This document shows, in pieces, positions 11,329 to 23,387 of a stretch of DNA of 64,000 nucleotides. The position numbers and the translations under genes are program-made. The notes beneath the pieces were generated by a model. It was given only the letters and a program-made list of their open reading frames with translations. It ran no database searches and had not been told where the DNA came from. Source of the stretch: Rhyacophila brunnea (lineage: Eukaryota > Arthropoda > Insecta > Trichoptera > Rhyacophilidae); NCBI GenBank assembly GCA_022495005.1, contig JAGYXB010001103.1:434001-498000 (forward strand), in the 5' to 3' direction. Numbering within the stretch: the first letter of the stretch is position 1; every line of letters starts with the position of its first letter.

Positions 11329-12391
11329 CAGTGACGGCGTATGGGGATAGGCAGATCATGCGTTGCATAGGTGGGTCACATTATAGCAGTAGCGAAGGGT
11401 GGATGTGGGATGTTAAGATGCGCGATACATAGTGCACATTAAACTCTTTTAAATCATACGTATTTGTTTTTATTGAACTAAGACCACAATTTACAGATGG
11501 TATCGGTTAGTTTAAATGAATTAAACCATGCCTAAACCAAATCATAATAGTTTTGGTATATTTTGGGCGATACGACAAAATTGTGCACACTTTTTCATTG
11601 ATACTTATTTATTTTCGTTGGATTGAGAATACATATTACACATATTCTTGGCACATTTTTATTGAATCCATTAAGCCCTACCTAATTCAACCTATAATAG
11701 ATAAAAATATTATTCTATCTATAAAATATCCAAAGTTATATATGATTTAATTGCATAATTTAGATATTTTATAGATAGACGAGTATTTTTTTTACTAATA
11801 TCTATTATGACTTTTTTTAGCAGGGTTAATTGAATTTTAAAAACTAACCGACACCATCTGTAAATTGTAGTCTTATTTCAATGAAAACAAATTAGTATGA
11901 CTGACAAAGTTCAGTGTGCACTATTTATGGCGGATCTTTATAGCCAACTTCCACCCTTCGCCACTGCATTATAGAGGGTATCAAACGAAAGAACGGATAC
12001 AAATATTACAACCTTTTATAACAATGGCGGTTTTGCATGAAACAGACGATATAGCCACTTCATTAGAGAGCATTGACATATTCTTAATTTAAAAAAATAT
12101 CGAACATTACTATTGCCATATTATTTTACCAACAATTGTAATGGCTGTTTATTGTACAGGCAACATTTTCACACGCCTCCAAACATATCAGTACCACAGA
12201 CCTCTACGTACCTACCTAAAACCACCACTGCTTGAGAGTAGGTTTCGCAGAAATGGTCTAATTCTCATTAGATTATTTGTATTTCAATTATTTAAAGATT
12301 TTTGGTGTAGGTATTTGTTTTAAGATAGTCTGAAAAGGGGACAGCATTCTAAGTCTGCTTAAGGGTGGCATATTATTAGGGGACGTCGCTA
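11329..12391. mobile_element. Family A hAT-type MITE, old copy carrying a nested MITE
   Basis: The left end CAGTGACGGCGTATGGGGAT and right end GGCATATTATTAGGGGACGT are diverged forms of the family A ends (CAGTGACGTCCC...). The flanking 8-mers (GTTGCAAT / GTTCTATT) match at only 5 of 8 positions, as expected for an old insertion. The middle is occupied by the family B element at 11387-11966. Confidence 0.6.
11387..11966. mobile_element. Family B hAT-type MITE with perfect 8-bp target duplication
   Basis: 580 bp, ends CAGTAGCGAAGGGTGGATG... and ...CACCCTTCGCCACTG, with long subterminal inverted repeats (AGTGTGCACTATTTATG type). CATTATAG flanks both sides (11379-11386, 11967-11974). An 8-bp duplication with CAG ends fits the hAT superfamily. 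No transposase. Confidence 0.85.
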
Positions 12392-12539
12392 GTTCTATTA
12401 GGTACCTATTGATATGAATTTTTCTTCTAATTATAATCTGTCATATACTATGTAGGACGTAGGTATTATCAGTGGGAAGGGAAACGATAGTGATATCCGA
12501 AGAGGATATTGTACACTTGTGCACATATCATACTCTTAT

Positions 12540-12610
12540 AGTCCAATGCGCAAGGTACTGGATTTTTCTACCTGGGGTTCCAAGTTCGATTCCCGGTGAA
12601 GTCATAGTAC
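12540..12610 (+). repeat. tRNA-like fragment, probable SINE relic
   Basis: Only a box B-like AAGTTCGATTCCCGG with a short complementary arm (TACCTGGGGTTCC) is clear; no acceptor stem closes around it. It is not SINE-1, and the body is not shared with other copies in the window. Confidence 0.3.
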
Positions 12611-12619
12611 ATCTTTATA

Positions 12620-13340
12620 TTTTTTTCCTGGGTTTTTTTGTGATTCATTTATTACTAAGTAGTTATATTTTTAGATAAGTTAGATTTTTTCTGTTGTAAC
12701 CTACCATACGATTCGTATTAAACTTTAAGAAAAAATATGTGACAGTCTCGAAGGTATCACAAACTGGAGCTGCGGCCGGTCCGCTCCTATCCATTTCGAG
12801 CACTGAATTTAAATCAATTTAGAGAATCGTAAATCTAAATACTATGATGTACGTACGTTCCGCGCAACTGATAATCACACAAATATAATGTTTTGTAACA
12901 GGCGTTTGAATTTTAATCAATAAACTTGTGCCCAATTAGTGTGCCCTACCAACATCTTCAACAGCACTTCATTGTCAGTGAATATGCTGACACTAATAAT
13001 TGCACAGGTCAAAAGTAAATAAATAGCGCGGGTAGACGTTTAGGGGGTGGGTATGACGCAAAACAGGTTCGATATGAGCCTTAGGTAGGTTTATTAGTAT
13101 TATATGGGTCACCACTTTCCGCAGTGCGGCTCCACTAACTTCACCGGGAGCCCCCGTCATTACTGCGTTAACTGCCCTCTGAAGATTTCCCCAAATTTAT
13201 TATGAATTAATCACTGCGCATCAGGTGGGCTTCCAGAGATATTTTTAACCCCTCATTAACGGTAGGTACTCATGCGTAGGTAAGTAAGATTTTTTGAGTA
13301 GCGTTTCCCAAAAGGTTTCCGCAAAAATGATTTAAAATAT
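12620..13340. other. Non-coding stretch, nothing recognised
   Basis: No ORF of note. Mixed base composition, no inverted repeat ends seen. Confidence 0.5.
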
Positions 13341-13353
13341 GTATTAATCATAA

Positions 13354-13860
13354 ATAATTACAAGATCAAAATATTTTTTTATATAAGTACCACGTTTTTA
13401 AATTCTGTTGAATCATATAAACTTATTTTCTATCTAGCTATTCTATCAATTCTATTCTAGCTTAAACGATCAAAAAAACTTGTACTTAATACTGAATAAA
13501 TATATAATACTGAAATGTCATTTTGACATTTCATATTGGTTTCCATACTAACGCACGTATATATTAATAATTTAGTTACTAGGACCCCCTTAGCAACCAA
13601 TAATAGTGTTTTACTTTTTACGGATTTTTTCCGAAATAACTTTCCAAAACAAAACAGAATTAACTGAAAATGAATTCAATTATGCTTAAAGATGGCTGAA
13701 AGTAATAAAAGAATGCGTTGGCATCGTGTTCTGATATATTCTAAATGTTTCAAATGTCTAGCTAGTCGGGAAGTTAGTTAAAAATCGATTGCAAGATTTG
13801 TACTGGACAAACAACCGCCAGACAAACAAGAATACGAGCTAATAAAAACATTGTAAAATG
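13354..13860 (+). repeat. Family D interspersed repeat
   Basis: It carries the core words of the family (CGCACGTATATATTAATAAT; CCTTAGCAACCAATAATAG; CTAGCTAGTCGGGAAGTTAG) and ends near AACATTGTAAAAT. Together with the opposite-strand copy at 14215-14730 it forms arms of about 500 bp around a spacer of about 350 bp. Confidence 0.7.
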
Positions 13861-14214
13861 AAGTATACCTGCGTCTGTTTGTCGGTTTGTTCAATTATAA
13901 CCGCATTTACATATCATGTTAATTATATATAATGGCCAACTAATGCAAACGCGCCAGTCGCGTTGTCAGCACTAAATGAGTTAACCAATATTGACGAAAC
14001 TTGCACAGGTTATAGACTAAAATGTATTTGTATCCTGTCTTTCTTATGTGTTTATAAATATCACCTCTTTGAATAATTGTGAAGAGGAAATATTACTAAT
14101 TAGTATTTATCTACCAATTTTCGTCTTATTTTTTCTAACGATTTCTATATTTATGTTCTCTACATAATATTCATTAATCAATTATGTATACCTTGTACTT
14201 GTGTAACGATCCAA

Positions 14215-14730
14215 TTTTACCACGTTCTTTATCACGTTTTTCTTAGCTCGTATTCTTGTTTGTCCGGTGGTTGTTTATCCAGTACAAATCTTGAAATCGA
14301 TTTTAACTAACTTCCCGACTAGCTAGACATTTGAAACTTTTAGAATATATCAGAACACGATGCCAATGCATTATTTTAATACGTTTAACCATCTTTAAGT
14401 AGAATTGAATTAATTTTCAGTTAATTCTGTTTTGTCTGAAAAGTTATTTCGGAAGAAATCTGTAATCCAATCCACTATTATTGGTTGCTAAGGGGGTGGT
14501 CCTAACAACTATTAATATATACGTGCGTTACTATGGAAATCAAAACGACATTTCAGTATTCTATATTTTGTTTGTTTGTTGCAAAATAGCAAAAAAATGA
14601 TTTGTTGACAATTGCCTTATTTGTCCTAAATTATTAATACATAGAATTGTCAAGTTTATATGATTCAATAGAAAATTTTAAAACGTGGTATATAAAAAGT
14701 TATTTTTATCTTGTAATTATTTGTTTTTAA
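14215..14730 (-). repeat. Family D interspersed repeat, inverted relative to its neighbour
   Basis: Reverse orientation of the copy at 13354. Read on the plus strand, it starts ACCACGTTCTTTATCACG and runs to ATCTTGTAATTATT. The core words match throughout with scattered substitutions. Confidence 0.7.
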
Positions 14731-15177
14731 ATTACAGTTTTAAGTGTATTAACGCAATTCGCATAATCATTTTGTATATAGATATATCTTCCATTTGTGT
14801 TTTTACGAAGAATGCAACTGTTGAAAATCTGAATAAAATAAATACATAAACCTGGTACAGACAGACAAACACTTCCCCATAAACAAGTTATACAATTGTT
14901 TGTAAACTTTTGCAGCTACAAACAAGACATCGAAAATCAACGCATGTTCACACGTTTACACGTTGTCGTCAAATATTAAACGGAGTTTGGACAGTATAGA
15001 ATTCCGAGATTTAATAAATAAAAAAAAAACTACAAAATCACGAGTGACTACTTCCGTTGAAAGATTAACAATTTCCCCCCAAAAATGTTCACACTACTCT
15101 GTCAGTTAATTTTCACGTGGTGAGTCGGAATACAAAATGGGCATGGATAAAAATAATATAAAGTAGGCAGACACTTA

Positions 15178-15537
15178 CTAGACTTCGATGAGCTCGCAGT
15201 TCAGCAACAGCTTCCTCGGCCCCAGCTCCACGATGGCAACGAGCTGATCGTACCAGTAGATCATGATCAAGGAGTCATTGGCGAGGCGGAGACCGGTGTA
15301 GGCCTTAACCCCGGTCGTGGATCTCGCGTTCCCAGTGCCTCCTTCTTGAGTCACCTCGTTACCGCCCCCGACAAGTCTGGAGATGGAGAATCCGGCGGGA
15401 AACCCGAACGAAAATGTCGGCTTTGCGGACGCTTCCGGCGGCGCGGCCAAAGCGGATATGAGGAGCAGCGCCACCAGAGATATCACGGACTTTTTCAGCG
15501 CGAAAAAGCGCGCGTTTAAGAGATTGTGAACAGCCAT
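15178..15537 (-). CDS. Small secreted protein or its first exon, unrecognised
   Basis: 119 codons, starting at an ATG in a good context (AACAAAATGG). It is far more GC-rich than the flanking DNA, with G/C-biased third positions: a strong coding signal. Residues 17-32 are a hydrophobic stretch after KK at 15-16, followed by a plausible signal peptidase site after ASA at 36-38. The mature part (about 80 residues) is Gly/Thr/Ser-rich at first (SFGFPAGFSIS; VGGGN), then hydrophobic and charged, with one Cys and one NDS glycosylation sequon. I do not recognise a family. The apparent stop TAG overlaps a strong splice donor (TA|GTAAGT), so the gene may continue in further exons towards lower coordinates. 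No neighbouring gene offers context. Confidence 0.65.
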   Translation of the reverse strand: MAVHNLLNARFFALKKSVISLVALLLISALAAPPEASAKPTFSFGFPAGFSISRLVGGGNEVTQEGGTGNARSTTGVKAYTGLRLANDSLIMIYWYDQLVAIVELGPRKLLLNCELIEV

Positions 15538-15756
15538 TTTGTTAAATATATTATTATTTTGTTTGTTTGAAAATTTTCACTTCCTTTATTATTTATTATA
15601 ATGCACAATTTAATATCACAATTAATTTAATTATTAATTTGACACACGTTAATTTATTATTCGATTAACTATAAACGAAACCTGAAAATATCCAAGATAA
15701 ATAATAAAATTAGTACCTATGCAATAGATTCTAGGCAGGTATTATAATGAGTCTTA

Positions 15757-15907
15757 TGCCGGGTCCACACCGAAAACAAGTCGCGCGACAACTCGTTAAA
15801 TTTTACGATAAGCATGATAATTATCGTAAAATTTCTTAAGCAATTATGATAATTATCGTAAAATTTAACGAGTTGTCGCGCGACTTGTTGCCGGTGTGGA
15901 CCAGGCA
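15757..15907. mobile_element. 151-bp near-perfect palindrome, PIF/Harbinger-type MITE
   Basis: Arms of about 60 bp (TGCCGGGTCCACACCG..., then AAGTCGCGCGACAACTCGTT...) are repeated in inverse order. TTA flanks both sides (15754-15756, 15908-15910). The TWA trinucleotide target is characteristic of PIF/Harbinger. No coding capacity. Confidence 0.75.
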
Positions 15908-16033
15908 TTATATAAAACACATTCCATATTTGGATTTTTAAGGTAGTTCGATTTTTGAATCTATCATTAGTAAGTAACAAGTTCATTATTTTTCTTCTTC
16001 ATTTTATTCGCCATTCTATTTTTGGGGCTGCCA

Positions 16034-16505
16034 ATAGAAGAAGATAAAAAGAACTTTTTGTTTTTAAATTTTCTGTTGAATTATTATGCTCAAACTTGTA
16101 CTGGATATGAAGTAAATAAAAAACAAACCAACAAACAAACAAATATAGAATACTGAAATGTTATTTTGACATTTCATTTTGATTTCCATAGTAACGCACG
16201 TATATATTAATAATTTAGTTGCTAGGACCACCCCCTTAGCAACAAATAATAGTCTTTTACTTTTTACGGATTTTTCTGAAATAACTTTCCACACAGAACA
16301 TTATTAACTGAAAATGAATTCAATTCTGCTTAAATATGGCTAAAAGTATTAAAAGAATGCATTGGCATCGTGATCTGATATAATCTAAAAGTTTCAAATG
16401 TCTAGCTAGTCGGAAAGTTAGTTAAAAATCGAGTGCAAGATTTGTGCTGGACAAACAACCACCGGAAAAACAAGAATACGAGCTAATAAAAACGTTGTAA
16501 AATAA
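16034..16505 (+). repeat. Family D interspersed repeat
   Basis: It starts near AAGATAAAAAGAACTTTTTG and ends near AACGTTGTAAAAT, with the family core words in between. The ORFs on the opposite strand are by-products. Confidence 0.65.
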
Positions 16506-16780
16506 TGAACTTGTTACCAATGTTAGATTCAAAAATCGAACTGCTTTAAAAATCCAAATACGCAACCAAAAATGTTTCTTTTATATATTTTAGTCTATGC
16601 ACGCATTTATTGGTGCTATACGTAATAATTCATCCTAAAAACAATGGACAATGTATTGCTTTTGGCCGCCTACATATAGTTGACGAACGAGTATCTTTCC
16701 ACGCTAAATTGCTTTGATACGATATGTGAAATGCCTGAAATATTAAATCAATTTTATACTATGCAATCCTATAAAACACC

Positions 16781-17012
16781 ACCCACGACGGCCGAGCGGC
16801 TTAAGCGTCTGCTTATAGTGTCGTGGGTCCCAGGTTTGAATGCTGGGTCTGGCAAATACACATTGTTTTTCAATTTGTGTTTGGAGTCAGAGTATGGACT
16901 TAATAGGTTGAGCAAGTAGTTAACGTCCATTTCTCGTAAAAACAAAATCTGTTAATACAACCTCCACTCTGTGGAGGTCTATATTATGTACCTATATGGA
17001 TTTAACATGGTC
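16781..17012 (+). mobile_element. SINE-1 copy
   Basis: The tRNA-like head (ACCCACGACGGCCGAGCGGC, TTAAGCG, box B-like GGTTTGAATGCTGGG) is followed by the body word GGTTGAGCAAGTAGTTAACG and the end TTTAACATGGTC. Confidence 0.8.
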
Positions 17013-17930
17013 AAGTAGAAGTAGTAATCCTAACTGGCGTATGCGTATAACAGCAAACTGCATTCAAGCTATTTACTGCAAATTTGCATGCATAAACCTA
17101 ATTTGAATCTGTCGAATAGTGACGTCACGTCGCTAACGTAATACGCGTCATGCTGTGGCTAATGTTACCAACTTTTAAATTTAAATTTCCCGATAATTAA
17201 TTTAAAATTTTGAAATTATGAATAGGTGTAAAAATGTGCAAACGTTACCATATAAATTTAATAATTATAAATGCATAATTATCACGAACTTTAAATAATT
17301 TATTAGTTATAAAATCATATTTATTTTACACTTCTTAATGCACAAAATGATAAATTCCCAGTAAATATTTCCATAATATGGCAATACAGCTTCGCGGACT
17401 CATTGACATATTACATACATCTCCATCGATCCACGATCTGTATACATTTTTACAAGCATTTAGCATCATTTAGCATCATCATGAATCCGATTATAGCACA
17501 ACGACACGTTTCAAGTCTCCTACTAAACGCTTGTTGTGATGAACTCATTTTAGACGTATATTAAAGTGACACTGACAGCTCATTCCTGTACGCATCTTCG
17601 TGACGTATGCATTTTTTATAGTTTTCTTATTTGGCCGATAAACCGCTTACTGCGTTGAATGCGGTTCAAAAGTGTATGAATACGGCAGTATGTAGGTAGG
17701 TACCTATGCAATGTTTGTTTTGACAATATTTGCACACTATTTGGATGAATCTTATTTTACAGTTTAATGTCGTTGCAGAAGTGTGAAATTCTCTTAAAAT
17801 AAACATGCAATGCAGTCACTTGCAGTTAACTTAATCAGTGGCCATGGGGTTCTTTTTTGCTTACATTTTATACATTTTAGACTAACTAGACTCCATCTCT
17901 ATTGATAAGGTTTTTTTCAACATATTTGTA
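17013..17930. other. Non-coding stretch, nothing recognised
   Basis: No ORF of note and no repeat ends identified. Confidence 0.45.
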
Positions 17931-18950
17931 CAGTGACGTCCCTAGACAAAATGCCGCCCTTAGACAGAGCTAAAATGCCGCCCCATTTTTTATATAGTAT
18001 TTTTTATCATCCTTTCGTGACTCCAATATCTAAGAAATGTGTTGTATGGATACATTACCTACTAAAAAAATATAATTACCACTAAATCTTATTTTATTTA
18101 AATGGCATATTTGCTTCGACAGACAATTTGCATAGATGCATTTAAAAATACACCTGATAACTTCTAAAACTCGCGAATGACTGGCAAAAATATTTTTGGA
18201 TACATTTTAAATTATGTAAGTATGTAGGTGCTGTCATTTCCCTTCATTTTCGAAAGTGAAAACACTCTGTCACTTTGCTTCGTTGTATGGATTTTCGTCT
18301 GGATTCGGGACTTGGAGGTGAACAAATAACACACCGGAATTGTGTTGGAAACGGCAAGGTATATTTACGTTAATATATTCTACCTGGTTACATTTTTATA
18401 CAAATTCTTTTCAATTGACGGATAGCGAGGTTAACACTGTGTACTGCGTTGCTGTCAAAAATGCTTCTTCCGCTAAAACAAACGGTTGCTTACGAGCCGT
18501 ACAAATGCGGCGTTGCTATTCGTATTTTTAACGGCATTCAGACAATGTTGCCGGTCAGATATTTAACATTATTTAATTATTTTTGCAATCAACCCTTACT
18601 ATTTGTTGGATCTGATACCATCTCGGGCCTCTCCAGATACACAGAGACATCCCCAAATGGGGACCATTCGGGGGTGTAACGGTACCTACCGATAATTCAA
18701 ATATAATTCACAAATCTGCACGTATCATTACTGGTCATTTACTTCTGACGTCCAAGGACATCGGAAGTAAACTAGACATCGCAAACCCAACAAAAAAAAA
18801 CTACAGTCCTGTTAAACCTTTTATATTAATTAATAGTTATTACTAAGCATAGGTAACTATTTCTACATCGATTCTCCTCGATTTGCCGCCTTTCGAATAG
18901 CTGCCGCCCCCAAACGACGCTCAATCTGCCTACCCTACGGGACGTCACTG
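17931..18950. mobile_element. Family A hAT-type MITE with perfect 8-bp target duplication
   Basis: Ends CAGTGACGTCCCTAGACAAA... and ...CTACGGGACGTCACTG, with TATTTGTA on both sides (17923-17930, 18951-18958). The subterminal parts carry GCCGCCC repeats. Compared with the 575-bp copy at 26784 it is about 450 bp longer: a block at roughly 18240-18710 is absent there and may be a further insertion whose ends I could not define. Confidence 0.85.
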
Positions 18951-19386
18951 TATTTGTACTTATTCTATATAATATTTAAGCATCATTCATTTGTTATTAA
19001 ATTCTGTTTCTTATTTCAAAATCACCCGCTAGATGGCTGTCTTATTCCCGGGTAGAATAAAAGAGTATCAATGGGTCTAAAGATAAACAAATAGATGTCC
19101 ATATATCGTAATAATACTACACATCAATCCAGTCTGCTTCTAAAAGACATAAATGTGGTCAGTGAATATGTTTATCTCGGGTATTGCATCTCCGATACGG
19201 GAAATGGGAGAATAGCAATTTTGAAGTTATAAAGGGCAAAACCTTTAGCAAACCATTTTTAAACGACGCCTTATAAGATCTCTTATCTTTCAAAATCATA
19301 TATTATATACCAGAAAATTTGACGGTAAAAATGAAGAAAGGACAGACTAGACGCACGCAAATTTAATGTACGGACAGGCGCGCACA

Positions 19387-20184
19387 CTGTTACGTCCCGT
19401 GGGGGTGGGCAGGTCATACGCTGCACAGGAGCGGCACGTTATAAAGGGCGGCGAATGAAACAACGAATATTTTACTGTTGAAAGCTGTGGCGGTTTTCGA
19501 TGAAGCTGTCAGGTTAGGTTATATATTCACCGAACTGTTATGTAGGTATATTATACCTACCAAACTTTGCAAGTTATAAGGGTTAATAAACTCTCTCTCT
19601 TCTTGGTCGTGCACTCATGGCTGAGGATCGTGACCACATTTAAATTTCACCATCCTTTGAGCGACCAAGACTTTCCATCCTTCTCGATCTTCCGCTTCTC
19701 TCAGGGCAGAATGGATGGTGCCCCCAGTCAGCTCTTTCACTTGGTCGCTCCATCGCGCAGACGCTCTTCCTCTGCTTCACCTTCCCTGGAGGCTACCCAA
19801 AACTACCAGTCTCTCAAGGTTGTCCGGTCAGCGCCTGACAATATGTCCAAAAAACTGCAGAATTCTTCTCAGACATATCGTCGAGAGCCGTTCCTTTATG
19901 TTAATAATAATAAACTATAACCATATAATATGATACAGTTTCTTACATAATATTCTAAACTTGATAAACACAAAAAATGTAAAGGGCGTCAGAAGTTATT
20001 CAACATTGTACCCACGCCAGATCTGAACTAATTAAAATGTTATCACCAAAAATGTATAAAAGGGGACACGCAACTTTCGCCCGAGTCATTTATTTTAAGG
20101 TCTTAGTAACTTTATAACCAAAAATGAAAGGGGGCGGCATTCTAAGTCTGCTTAAAGGCGGCACTTTACTTAGGGACGTCACTG
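19387..20184. mobile_element. Family A hAT-type MITE, degenerate copy
   Basis: The left end CTGTTACGTCCCGTGGGGGT and right end TTACTTAGGGACGTCACTG belong to family A. The flanking 8-mers agree at only half their positions. A retrotransposon fragment sits inside (19600-19900). Confidence 0.5.
19600..19900 (-). pseudogene. C-terminal fragment of a non-LTR reverse transcriptase
   Basis: Read on the minus strand across at least two frames, it gives the ILQFFGHI, DNLERLVV, RWSDQVKELTG and AEDRERWKSLV-type series, typical of the extreme C-terminus of insect endonuclease/reverse transcriptase polyproteins. Frameshifts and a stop separate the pieces. Not functional. Confidence 0.65.
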
Positions 20185-20461
20185 TGCATATAATACAATA
20201 ATTTATAATTGATTTTTAAGGCGACGGGAAGGGGTGACGATTCGACAAGTAGACGGTTAGAGCATTTCCACGAAACATACTCTCAAACAGCTGTGGTTTT
20301 AGCCACGTGGATGTCTAAGATACTGACAAGTTTGGAAGCCTCCTAATGAGTAAAGTCATGTGTGTGTCATTTATTTTTTAAACCAAGATATCGGTACTTT
20401 CCAGCATTGTCCACTTCATGAATTATGCCACTGCTTTCAAAAGTTTGTATTCGTCCTTTTA

Positions 20462-20832
20462 TTAAGGCTATACCTCAGTTGAGGCATGGTCTAAAATGAT
20501 CGTGGCTAGGCGATGCGCGGATTGTGCAAATGACGCGTGCCGAACGAAATATAAATTGTCTTATAAATCCAACATGCGTCCATTTAATGTTCTGTTTATT
20601 GTTCTATTAGTAACAGTAATAATATATTCATTGACATGTTTTCTTTTTTAAGTAAATGGGTAACGTTTTTAGTCATCTTTACACGATTTAAGAATTAATA
20701 CTCCCGTCACTATCACGAAACACATTGACGTGTTCACAGCTCGAGGTTCGCTCTCCGATTGCCAGCGAGTCCAAAATTTCGTCGCACCTATAGTTGAAAA
20801 TTATTTGCTGTTTCATTGAATTACCGTCTTAA
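20462..20832 (+). mobile_element. Family X MITE with TTAA target duplication
   Basis: TTAA (20462-20465), then GGCTATACCTCAGTTGAGGC..., ending ...TGAATTACCGTC and TTAA (20829-20832). The two ends are imperfect inverted repeats over about 20 bp. The body includes CTAGGCGATGCGCGGATTGT and CAACATGCGTCCATTTAATG. No ORF. piggyBac or Kolobok type by target site. Confidence 0.75.
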
Positions 20833-21482
20833 GTGCCGCCCCAAGGCAACACTTGCCCTGCATACGTCGCTGGGAAGACGTACTGTAAATTTGGTAGCCA
20901 ACCTTCGGTAGAAAACGGCATCAAAATAATGAGACGTTAAACTTTTTTTATATTTAACTAAGACAATCAAAACAGTGTAACTCCATATCACGAAAAGTAG
21001 GTACCTGATTAATGGAACTTTTACAAAGATTTTATCTTGTGCTTTCACAAAAAGGATTATCTCGTTTGCCTTTTTGTTATATTCTCATATCACGTTACAT
21101 TTTACTTTGGTGTGATTTCCACAGCGTCTAGTCAAACTATTGATTCAGTTTTTTCCCGCGCTTTTTTGACGTCGGAACCATGCCTTTGCTCTCGGCCTAG
21201 CCAGAGACTTACTGAGAGGGGTTGGCAGCCGAGCCTGCAAATAAATTGTGCACTCCGTATTATAAATATTATATGGTAGTGCAGCGTATGCCATTATCAT
21301 GAGTCGGGATCCAGTACTGAGAGACGGAAATAATATTCAGAGCCGCCACTGATCGTATCGACAATATAGATTATCTAAAAACAAGGTAGACATAACAATT
21401 ATTATTAATAGTTTAGAATTCCTATAAATGATTTAAAATATAACACCAATAACGTATTACGGGTCTAGGACGATTTGGCGCC

Positions 21483-22100
21483 GGGACAACTGGACGCCAC
21501 GCAATTCGAAAATAAATAGACGTTTAGGTACTTTAAAAAAATATTTAATATTATTATTTATATTTAACTTATTATATTTTGATTTAATAGTTGGTGAGAA
21601 TTCAAATATGCACACGTAAATGTGTCGCTAGATTTCAAAATCAGCCAAGTCCACAATAGATGAATAGGAGAAAAACAGCTTTTTGTTTTCTCAAATACAC
21701 AGCCACAAGGGTGAAAGTTTATATTGTTTCGAGTATAGAATATTTAAAATTAATAAACTCCACATTTTGATAATGCAGAAATGTTAGAAAGCAGTAGTTC
21801 TTCAGCAATTCACAAAAAAGGAAAAAATACCTAAAGGTGGACTTAGCTGATTTTGAAATGTAGCGATACAAATAATGATTTAATCGTGCATATGTTTAAG
21901 TTCCAACGAAAAAAGAGTTTTTATTTTTATATAAAGCATGGTAATTCTCAATTCGCAATAAAAACACATTATGTTAAGAGTAAAATGAATTAAAACTACT
22001 AAGTAGTAGATAGAAACTGGTTAAAATTCCTCGTCTACGTTCTGTATACGACGTGTCTACGACAGTGCGGTGTCCAATTGTCCTGGCGTCCAGTTGTACC
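21483..22100. mobile_element. Inverted-repeat element, GGGACAACTGGACGCC family
   Basis: The left end GGGACAACTGGACGCCACGC is matched by the right end (reverse complement GGTACAACTGGACGCCAGGA). Between them lies AT-rich DNA without ORFs. A fragment of the same family is at 4122. No target duplication could be defined. Confidence 0.6.
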
Positions 22101-22413
22101 ATTCCCCGTATTACTTAACAATATGTTATATCGTCAGCTGAGTGCAGACAATTGAAATATTTTATATACCTAAGTGTTCTTTGAAACATGATATTTAAGT
22201 TATTAATTATTAATATAGACACATTTATGTATCATTATTTTCGTCAATAGTTTCATTGAAATATGATGTATATATTTATCTATACAAATAATAAATAACT
22301 AAAGTAGGTTGTTTTAAAGAACTCTCTTCTAAAATATTTCAAATATGAGTTAGTATAGTTATATATTATTATGTGAGTAAGTACCCTTATTTTGCGTGTG
22401 TAAGGAATAGGGA

Positions 22414-22622
22414 CACCTCCGATGGCCAAGCGGTAACGTATCGGTTTATAATGTCGTGAGTCCCTGGTCTAACGATGTTGCTCGTTGTATTTTCAACGTG
22501 TGTTTGGATCAAGAATATGGACGTAAAAGGTTGAGCAAATGGCTAACATCCATTTTTCGTAAAAACTGTTTATGAAACCTCCACTCTGTGGTATAAATGA
22601 TCCTCTCACGATCGAACATGGT
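22414..22622 (+). mobile_element. SINE-1 copy, diverged
   Basis: Head CACCTCCGATGGCCAAGCGG, degraded box B, body GGTTGAGCAAATGGCTAACA, end ATCGAACATGGT. Confidence 0.7.
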
Positions 22623-22799
22623 AATGTATAATTATATTTATAAACCATTTCTTTTATTCGACGAATAATTCACAAGATTTGAGAATTTAACATTCTATAT
22701 TATTGAATATATATAATAAAACACATTGGACGTCGTATTTAAAAAAAAATCTAGTAGGTATATAACTGAGGTATTTTCAAATTACGAATATTAAATTAT

Positions 22800-22850
22800 A
22801 TATATGTATATTATGTGTATGTATGTGTGGGCGTATGTATGTATGTTATT
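22800..22850. repeat. TATG-type microsatellite
   Basis: Imperfect run of TATG/TGTA units. Confidence 0.6.
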
Positions 22851-23127
22851 CTGTAAGAAAGGTGAAAATAAGTCTTTTTCGGAATAGCCAAAAAGCAATT
22901 GAGTTTTGGACGACTTTTTATGTGAACTTCTATGTTTCTGTAGTTACTAACTCGTAAGCGTTTATTCGACTTTTTCTCACGTTATCCATTATGGTTAATT
23001 TGGCATATTATTTAACTTACTTTTCTTATTTATTTAAATGCTATCCTTTTCCTTTCTTCACACACAGAATTTTTGCCTGCTCGTCATACGATTTTCCCAT
23101 TAAATATTCCCAACAACCATTTTTTTA

Positions 23128-23320
23128 CCATGTTCGATCATATACGACGATAGAAGATCATAATATTGGCCTCCATAGAGGATAGGTTGTATTAACATAT
23201 TTTATTTTTACGAGAAATTGATGTTAGCCACTTACTCAACCTATTAAGTCCATACTCTGGGTCCAAACAGAGATGAGAGGATTCGAATCCGCCACCCGGT
23301 CGGCGATCGTGGGCCACCCA
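23128..23320 (-). mobile_element. SINE-1 copy on the minus strand
   Basis: Read in reverse, the head ends with GGATTCGAATCCTCTCATC-like box B sequence. The body word TGTTAGCCACTTACTCAACC (plus strand) and the end ACCATGTTCGATC match the family. Confidence 0.7.
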
Positions 23321-23387
23321 CTATTAACTTAAGGGCGGAAAAAGAGATTTTTTTTTCGGTTAGGTTAGGTTAGGTTTTTTTTAAAAC

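Noticed and set aside
19567..19920. Plus-strand ORFs of 117 and 72 codons
   Set aside because: They are shadows of a minus-strand reverse transcriptase relic.
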